Below are positions 11,001 through 20,000 of a stretch of 64,000 bases of DNA, piece by piece; positions within the stretch are counted from its first letter, which is position 1; every line of letters starts with the position of its first letter. Under the pieces are notes generated by a model, which saw nothing but the letters and a program-made list of their open reading frames with translations, ran no database searches and was not told the origin of the DNA. Where the stretch lies: the NCBI RefSeq assembly GCF_963576615.1, contig NC_088717.1:29615213-29679212 (forward strand), written 5' to 3'. Source of the DNA: Watersipora subatra (lineage: Eukaryota; Bryozoa; Gymnolaemata; Cheilostomatida; Watersiporidae). Both the position numbers and the translations under genes were made by a program.

Positions 11001-14000
11001 TTGTGGCATCAGCGTACAAGCTGACTCTACAGTTGAAATCAGCGGGTAAAATATTAATATAGTGAATAAGAGAGGGTCGGCCCCAGCGCCTGTCCGGCCC
11101 TGTCACACACCAGAAGATAGCTCCTTAGTACAACATACTGTATTCGCTCCATCAAAAAAACTTGTATCAAGATTGTCGGAAGGGATTTTAATCAGGTGTA
11201 GTAATATTACCTGGCACAGTATTGTTAGCTCCAAAAGTCGTCACTATTAATAGTTGCACAAAAGGTTAGGGCTGACCGCTCAGGTGGAGAATTTGTTATA
11301 AGGGGGACCGAAGTATTGTTAATAATCTGAATCTTCAGAGGTGTCGCTGGTCTCACCGCATCCGTGATCTCGTGAAATGCGTGGATCACGTTTCCATGGT
11401 TCCTAACAATGTTACATCACATATCTGAGTTTTTCCGAAAAGAGAGCATATGGGATGTTAGCAAGGGCTTTTGTGAAGTCTAATACATGTATCAGCGAAT
11501 GAGTAGTTTTGTGTAGTCTAATACATGTATCAGCGAATGAGTAGTTTTGTGTAGTCTAATACATGTATCAGCGAATGAGTAGTTTTGTGTAGTCTAATAC
11601 TTGTATCAGCGAATGAGTAGTTTTGTGTAGTCTAATACATGTATCAGCGAATGAGTAGTTTTGTGGAGTCTAATACATGTATCAGCGAATGAGTAGTTTT
11701 GTGTAGTCTAATACATGTATCAGCGAATGAGTAGTTTTGTGTAGTCTAATACATGTATCAGCGAATGAGTGGTTTTGTGGAGTCTAATACATGTATCAGC
11801 GAATGAGTAGTTTTGTGTAGTCTAATACTTGTATCAGCGAATGAGTAGTTTTGTGTAGTCTAATACATGTATCAGCGAATGAGTAGTTTTGTGTAGTCTA
11901 ATACATGTATCAGCGAATGAGTAGTTTTGTGGAGTCTAATACATGTATCAGCGAATGAGTAGTTTTGTGTAGTCTAATACATGTATCAGCGAATGAGTAG
12001 TTTTGTGAAGTCTAATACATGTATCAGCGAATGAGTAGTTTTGTGTAGTCTAATACATGTATCAGCGAATGAGTAGTTTTGTGGAGTCTAATACATGTAT
12101 CAGCGAATGAGTAGTTTTGTGTAGTCTAATACTTGTATCAGCGAATGAGTAGTTTTGTGTAGTCTAATACATGTATCAGCGAATGAGTAGTTTTGTGGAG
12201 TCTAATGCATGTATCAGCGAATGAGTAGTTTTGTGGAGTCTAATACATGTATCAGCGAATGAGTAGTTTTGTGTAGTCTAATACATGTATCAGCGAATGA
12301 GTAGTTTTGTGGAGTCTAATACATGTATCAGCAAATGAGTAGTTTTGTGTAGTCTAATACTTGTATCAGCGAATGAGTAGTTTTGTGTAGTCTAATACAT
12401 GTATCAGCGAATGAGTAGTTTTGTGTAGTCTAATACATGTATCAGCGAATGAGTAGTTCTGTGGAGTCTAATACATGTATCAGCGAATGAGTAGTTTTGT
12501 GTAGTCTAATACATGTATCAGCGAATGAGTAGTTTTGTGAAGTCTAATACATGTATCAGCGAATGAGTAGTTTTGTGTAGTCTAATACATGTATCAGCGA
12601 ATGACTAGTTTTGTGGAGTCTAATACATGTATCAGCGAATGAGTAGTTTTGTGTAGTCTAATACATGTATCAGCGATTGAGTAGTTTTGTGGAGTCTAAT
12701 ACATGTATCAGCGAATGAGTAGTTTTGTGAAGTCTAATACATGTATCAGCGAATGAGTAGTTTTGTGTAGTCTAATACATGTATCAGCGAATGAGTAGTT
12801 TTGTGAAGTCTAATACATGTATCAGCGAATGAGTAGTTTTGTGTAGTCTAATACATGTATCAGCGAATGAGTAGTTTTGTGGAGTCTAATACATGTATCA
12901 GCGAATGAGTAGTTTTGTGTAGTCTAATACATGAATCAGCGAATGAGTAGTATTGTGTGTTTCTGCTGTCTTTGCAACGTGATTTTAGAAAAAGCTTGTC
13001 AAGACAAGCTTTTTCTCAAATTATGTTGCCATTTGTGTCAGATCTCATATGATTTTATTTCCATTGTCGATTGGGCGTTTTCATAGCATATTCGGTACTA
13101 TTTGACATTTGCCTGATTTTTGAGCACTTTTGACTGAATATCATTGTGGGACCAGCAGCATAAATGATAAGTTTTTTGGTACTTGGACTAGTTCTGTTTT
13201 CAAACTAGTTACTGTCTTAGACTAATGCGTGACCCAGACCCTTTGCACCAACATTGGTTTATATGGTCATAGATTTGTTTACGTTGAAACATTGCCAAGT
13301 TGTTTCAGTTGTAGCTATTTCTCTAAGTATTCAAAAATCCTTTCTTTGGTTATACTTCCATTTTAACTCACAATCTAACAAATCAAACTCCTTTTTCAAT
13401 GTTCCGTTTGTGAGGAGCAGTTAGGAACAAATATAGCTAAATAGTTTATATATCCTTGAAATTGTCTGACAACATGGCTGATTTTGGCTTTGGTATTCTT
13501 GAGATTACCTTGTTTGCGCTTTTTTTATATTTCCTATTGTAATATGGCTAGTGTAGGACAAATCTTCCAGTAAAACTTCATATGACCAGTGTAAGACAAC
13601 TCTTCTAGTCAAACTCAATATGGCCAGTGTAGGACAACTCATCTAGTAAAACTTAATATGACCAGTGTAAGACAACTCTTCTAGTAAACTCTTCTAGTAC
13701 AACTTAAAATGGCCAGTGTAGGACAACTCATCTAGTAAAACTTAAAATGGCCAGTGTAGGACAACTCTTCTAGTACAACTTAAAATGGCCAGTGTAGGAC
13801 AACTCATCTAGTAAAACTTTATATGGCCAGTGTAAGACAACTCTTCTAGTAAAACTTTATATGGCCAGTGTAAGACAACTCTTCTAGTAAAACTTTATAT
13901 GGCCAGTGTAAGACAACTCTTCTAGTAAAACTTTATATGGCCAGTGTAAGACAACTATTCTAGTAAAACTTGCATTATATTAAATGAACTGGAAGATAGC

Positions 14001-17000
14001 TTTCTCTGCTCATCCCAGTAGTCTCTGCAGATTGTGGTCGTGATTGGTTGTTGTATCGTTCACGGTTTCACATTTGCCATAGGCGGAGAATATCATCAGC
14101 CACCACATGTATCAGAATTTCTACTAGGCCAGCCAATGTATATGTTAGTAGGCGTGAAATTTCTACAGGTTTGCTGTTTAGGCAAAGATTATCTTCAATA
14201 ACTTCACCTTTCCCAAAAGGAGTTAAGGTGTCGTGAGGTCATCTTGCAAAGGGTCTGGTCTCATGAAATCAGCTTCTAACATGTTCTTACATGCGTAAAA
14301 TTCAACACTGTGAATGTTAGGTGCAGCACGAAAATCTTCCATTATATCCATACCACCTTACTTGAAGCATATATATGGCAATTTGTTTTTTATTTTGATA
14401 ATGGATAGAGATTCAATAACTATGTATAAATCTGTTTTTATCTATGTTCACTTACAAGTTCCCACAGAAGCTAGGAAATGTCACAATAAACAGGAAATAC
14501 ATCAAATTAAAGCACAGAATAATATCCTGAAACAGATTAGCTGGTATATTCATGTAGGAAACATGGAGGACCAGGAATAGGCAAACAACAATGCAAACTA
14601 ACTTGTCAGTTGTGATAAAACATCTGGCAGTGAATAATGTAGTATGAGATAATAACAAGAAAATACAAGCAATGACATATCAAATTTGTGTTTACATGTT
14701 TGCATTAATTGTGTGGTACATCACTTACAAACTCTGCTGGCCTAAGTTCAGTATTAAAGTTACAATTTTCATTCAAGCTGTTGAAAACAATTATGTCCAG
14801 TAATAAAACTGATGTCTATCTGTATCATGTCTATCTGTATCATATGTCTATCTGGATCATATGTCTATCTGTATCATATGTCTATCTGTATCATATGTCT
14901 ATCTGTATCATATGTCTATCTGTATCATATGTCTATCTGTATCATATGTCAATGGTTACAGGGACCTCACTAATGGATATATAGTAGCCGAAATATTCTC
15001 TTGGTACTATCCTCAAGCCATTCAGATGCACAACTATTACACGAATGGCACTTCACTCAAATCTAAGCAGCTCAACTGGGACTTGCTCAACAATGTAAGT
15101 TACATTGTTGAGTTACATTATTAAGTTATTAAGAGAGTAGCATTTCTCCACTTATTCTTGTACAAGCGTCTGTCAACCTTCTCTTCTTGAAGATTGTCAC
15201 AAACTGTTACGTTGGCCAATGAGGTATTATATAATATTCATTATATCTATCATGTCAATATTCAATATTATTAAAGTGTAAAACATTCACCGTGGCAGCC
15301 ATTAAAATGAAAAAATGGTTTGACATAGCATTCAAAATACCTTCTCCGCTAAGAGAACAGATATTTGGTGGAAGATTGTTCAAGCGGCTAGCAATGAGCT
15401 GTTTCTTTTCTAACAATTATTTTGAAACTATCATTGCTAGCTGCTATCGTTTGCCTAATAATACCTCTTCTCACAGCACCCGAGGGTATTGTAAAGTTGT
15501 AAACGTTATATGTCAAGCCATTCATTTGATTTCATTGGCTAACTGCTGCCGTTTATTTGTTTCTTGCATGGCTTAGTTTGGAAGATATTTATTTCTGTTT
15601 GAAATAATATTATTGTCTAGAAAGTAACATATATATCTTATATCTACATATATATTTCTCAAAGTCCGTGTGTTGGAAATCCATCTGTTGGAAATCCGGC
15701 TATAGCTATTATTAGAACAGCTGAGCTGGACAATTATTGGAAGCCTAACCTTATTAACTAGCTTAGTGGGGTTTTCCATTGGCAGTATGCCAGGCTACTA
15801 GCTTGAAAGGTACAGTTGTTTGAAAAAGTTTTAAAACCTTTACAGCTGTTTTTATTTTTCACTTAATTTATTTCAACTACGCGACACACTTCTCTCGTGA
15901 TATGTACTTTGAAAGTTATAATGACAAATGTTGTTATATGTTAAATACAAATCAATTTTCTGTCCAAAGACTCTTCTATTACACGGGCAACGCCGGGTGA
16001 CACAGCTAGTTACATTATAAATGGTTGTCTCTAAAGTAACGTATATATTATATTCCCAATGGTTGACTATAAAGTAACATATATATATATATTACATTAC
16101 TAATTTTTGCCTATGAAGTAACATATGTATATATTACACTAGCTGCATTACTCGTGTTCGGGAACAGATTTACGTAAAGCAGTAGTTTTATTGAGAGTTG
16201 TCTTTCATACTGTAAAACAACTCCAAATATGCAATCTACTGAAATTTCTGTGCTGATTTGACTGCATACACATATGCAGTTGTACATGTCAATAATGTTG
16301 GAGAGACCAATGGAAATATGCAATGTGTTCTACAGCTAGTCTACAATGCATCAGTCTCGAACCATTCAAATCGGAATTGTCCTAATTTTGTACACAGAAC
16401 TGATAATGAAATTGACATCGCTAGGCAAACTGAAGTTCTTCAAACTGGCAGTATTGAAAAGTTTTACATATTTTAAATTACATATTTTAAGAAATTCTAG
16501 AAAATATTTTCCTATTGCACTGCTAAGGTATCACCAGCATTTATTGAATTGAGATTTATTCTACATGCTCGAAACACTAATCATGACTCACCAGTTCTTC
16601 GTCTATAGCCTGTGTTTTGACATGGTGTATACAAACTGTGCAGCGGTAATGTGGTTGTGTTGATAAAATTTATTATCAATAAAATCTACTATATAAACTA
16701 CATATATGGCCTCTTGCCTTTTCAATGTAAGGCATTACATCTGGAGCATTTTTGGACATTCGTCTCTTAGAAAAATTCGGCCCTATACTGTGTTGCAGGA
16801 GTGTAGTCAAGTGCGAAGTTTTCTGTCCATACACGGCGCCTGGTAGCAGCTGCTGTAGCTAGTGCGTCTCGCTGTTGTCGCCGTTTCATCTGCTCAGAAA
16901 ATTCAGCTCGCCGAGCAGCTGTTGTAGCTAGTGCATCATGTTCTTGTCGCCGCTGCATCTGCTTGTAGGTTTATGCACGTCTGGCCAATGTAGCAGCTGC

Positions 17001-20000
17001 TCTGAGCCGTTTCAGTCGTTGCTGGGTCGGTTCAGTAGTCTCTGCACTTCTAGCGGCTGTAGCATCTATTCTAACCTGCTCTCGGTGTACCTGTGTTTGT
17101 TCAGCGGTTTCTGCTCTTCTAGCAGCTGCTATTCTGTTTCGTTGTAGGCATAGCTGTGTTTGCCCTGCAGTTTCTGCACTTTTAGCAGATGCAGTAGCAG
17201 TTCCGCTTCGTTGTGGGCATAGCTGTGTTTGCTCTGCAGTTTCTGCTCGTCTAGCTGCTGCTTTGCGAATTCAGTCTCTTTCTCTACGGGAATCAATCTG
17301 TTCTTGCGTTTGGGCAGTAGGCTTTTTGGAAGGCATTGCACTGCTTCAAGCATTTCTAAAATTGAATGAGATGGTGTGCTTTTTTGTAATATACACTGCT
17401 CGCTTTCTTCCCACCGTCGCCTATTGCAACGCTCGGAGTGCCCGTGCAAATTCTGTAGTAGCTGTAGTTCTGTAGTAATAGTAGCTTAAAAAAAGTAAAA
17501 GTAACTCAGCTGCGGAAGGAAATGAACATGTTTACTATCACAAACAATGGCAAATCTAACGTTTGCAACCCTTTCACTGAAGTAGGCTCATTCATGCTCT
17601 TTCTATGGTCGACCGCAGTAAACACATTTTTGTGACTTTCCCAGCAATTGCTAGCAACTGAATTTTATTATTTGTTGATAACATAACCAACGATCTTTAG
17701 GACTTTTACGGTAGTGACAGTTTTGTCCTAAGATTTCTCTATAAAATTAGCCTAAAATTTAATTTTAAATCTTTGTTTGAGAATTTCCAACTTCAAAACG
17801 AAGATTTTTTGTGCGAGTTCATTAAATGCATTAATAAAATTAAATGCATTCATTAAAAACAAATAACTACTTATGTTGATGATATAGCCAATTCAGATTT
17901 TTGTGATTACACAGATAATCAAACTGCATAAAGTATAAATACAACGATATTTTGTATAGCAGTGCTTGTTAACATGTTGGCAAAATGAAATATATAACCA
18001 AAACAAACGTTATAGATGGAGTTTGAAATTGAAAAAATATTGTATACATATTAAGCAATATCGGCAAAATGGTTGGCAGTAGGCCGATAGCTAAATTTGT
18101 GCACTGACGCAAGTGAAAGGGTTATGTAGTGGATGTGTGGAAATTCATAGACAATATAACATTGAATGAGAAGGACTCACCTTTTAAAGTACTCACCTGA
18201 TGTATGAATTTAGTAGGTGAGAACAGCGTTTTTTCCAGTGGCCCCAAGAAACAAACGTTCACGTGACCTTCTTGGTACACGTTGGCAGTAAATATTAATC
18301 ACATGTAAATTACTACTCATTAATTTATTTTATTTAATGAGTAGTACATTTGTATAGCTGTATGGGCACCTTTGTATAGGCCGCAGAACTCAGGACGGTG
18401 CTTTTTAACACGGCAGCATATATGGTTAGGCAGCAGAATAGGTTTTTTAAATGAAACAACTGATCAGATGTAAAGCATGCGATTTTGGATTGGTCGTAAA
18501 TGTTTACTCGTGTGAAGATATATTTTTTTATCTGCTGAGATTTGTTTGTAGTTTCAGGTGATGTGACTGCCAGGATGTTTTAAGATTAAAATTGGCAAAA
18601 TTGATTGCTGTTTAAACGCTGAGAAGAAAAAAGATGGGTCTTATTCTCTGAGTGTTTTAACGGCGATCAAGTTTTGCCAATTTTCATCTGAAAACCTCAT
18701 GACATTACAATCACCTAAAGCAACAAACAAATCTCAAGTGACAGAAAAATATCTATACTTCCTGATAAATAATTTTGAAACTTTACATGAGAGGCTCTAT
18801 AACTTGCAACAAGCAATCTATGATTTTGCTTTATACATAGTTTGTATATGTACATGTATCTTCTGTTAAATACATGCACTTGTGACAGTGCTCTGATAAC
18901 TTGAACGCTCTGATAACTTGAACACTTTCGCTCGGTCCCGTGAAGTTCGAGTTATCCATGTTTGACTGTATATGATTTCAGTTCAGTGTTGGCATACAAC
19001 ATTGATTAAGAAATACTTAGCTTTTTTATGTATAAATTTAGTAGGTGAGAACTGCGTTTTTCAGTGACCGCAAGAAACCAACATTTGCGTGACCTTCTCG
19101 GTACACGTTGGCAGTAAATATTAATCGCATATAAATTACTATTCATTAATGTTTTTTATTTAATGATTAGTACATTTGTATAGCTGTATAGGCCGCCGAA
19201 CTCAGGACGGCGCTTTTTAGCATGGCAGCAATTTTGCTGTTTCAAACGCACCAGTGTCGTTGAGTACCGTAAAGAGGCGCGCTAACCCGAGATAACGTGA
19301 TTTTGTGTAAAATCGATAAATAGGTTATGTATAGCTCGGCGTGTACTAACTGGAGATTCCCGTTAATGCGCCCTAGATACCTAGCAGCGGCTAATAGTCC
19401 GAAAAGTACGGTACTGTATAAGGCGGACACACAATCAAGCAGACAGACAACGATTGCCGTTTATATAGTAGATTACTAATGGTTGCCTATAAAGTAACAT
19501 ATATATATTACATTACTAATGGTTGCCTATAAAGTAACATATATAGGGCCTATTATATTACTAATGGTTGCCTATGGAGTGACATATATATTACATTACT
19601 AATGGTTGCCCATGAAGTGACATATATATCACATTACACATGGTTGCCTATAAAGTAACATATACCGTATATACTCAATTATAGGACGCACCCTAGTATA
19701 AGACGCAGCATAAATTTCAGCCAATTATTGAGAATAAAGGGTAATTCAAGTATAGGACGCACTTCAATTGATCTCTTCACAAGTGAAATTTTCGCGCGAT
19801 CAATCGATTGTTTTCTCACTTTTAGGGCTCAGTTGACTGACTGACAGGTAAGTTTTAATGCTGGAGTGAATTCAACTGAAGTCTGCCGGCAATCAATTTT
19901 GTACCGTAATTGGAATCCATAAATCTTTTCACATGCGCTGTTTATTGTGTTGTTTTTGTTTGTCATGAATAAATTTTTTGAAAACGAATCTGGTTGTTAT

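Noticed and set aside
11476-12958. CRISPR-like array of 38-bp repeats
   Set aside because: There are no unique spacers: repeats are contiguous. The locus is an intron of an animal gene.
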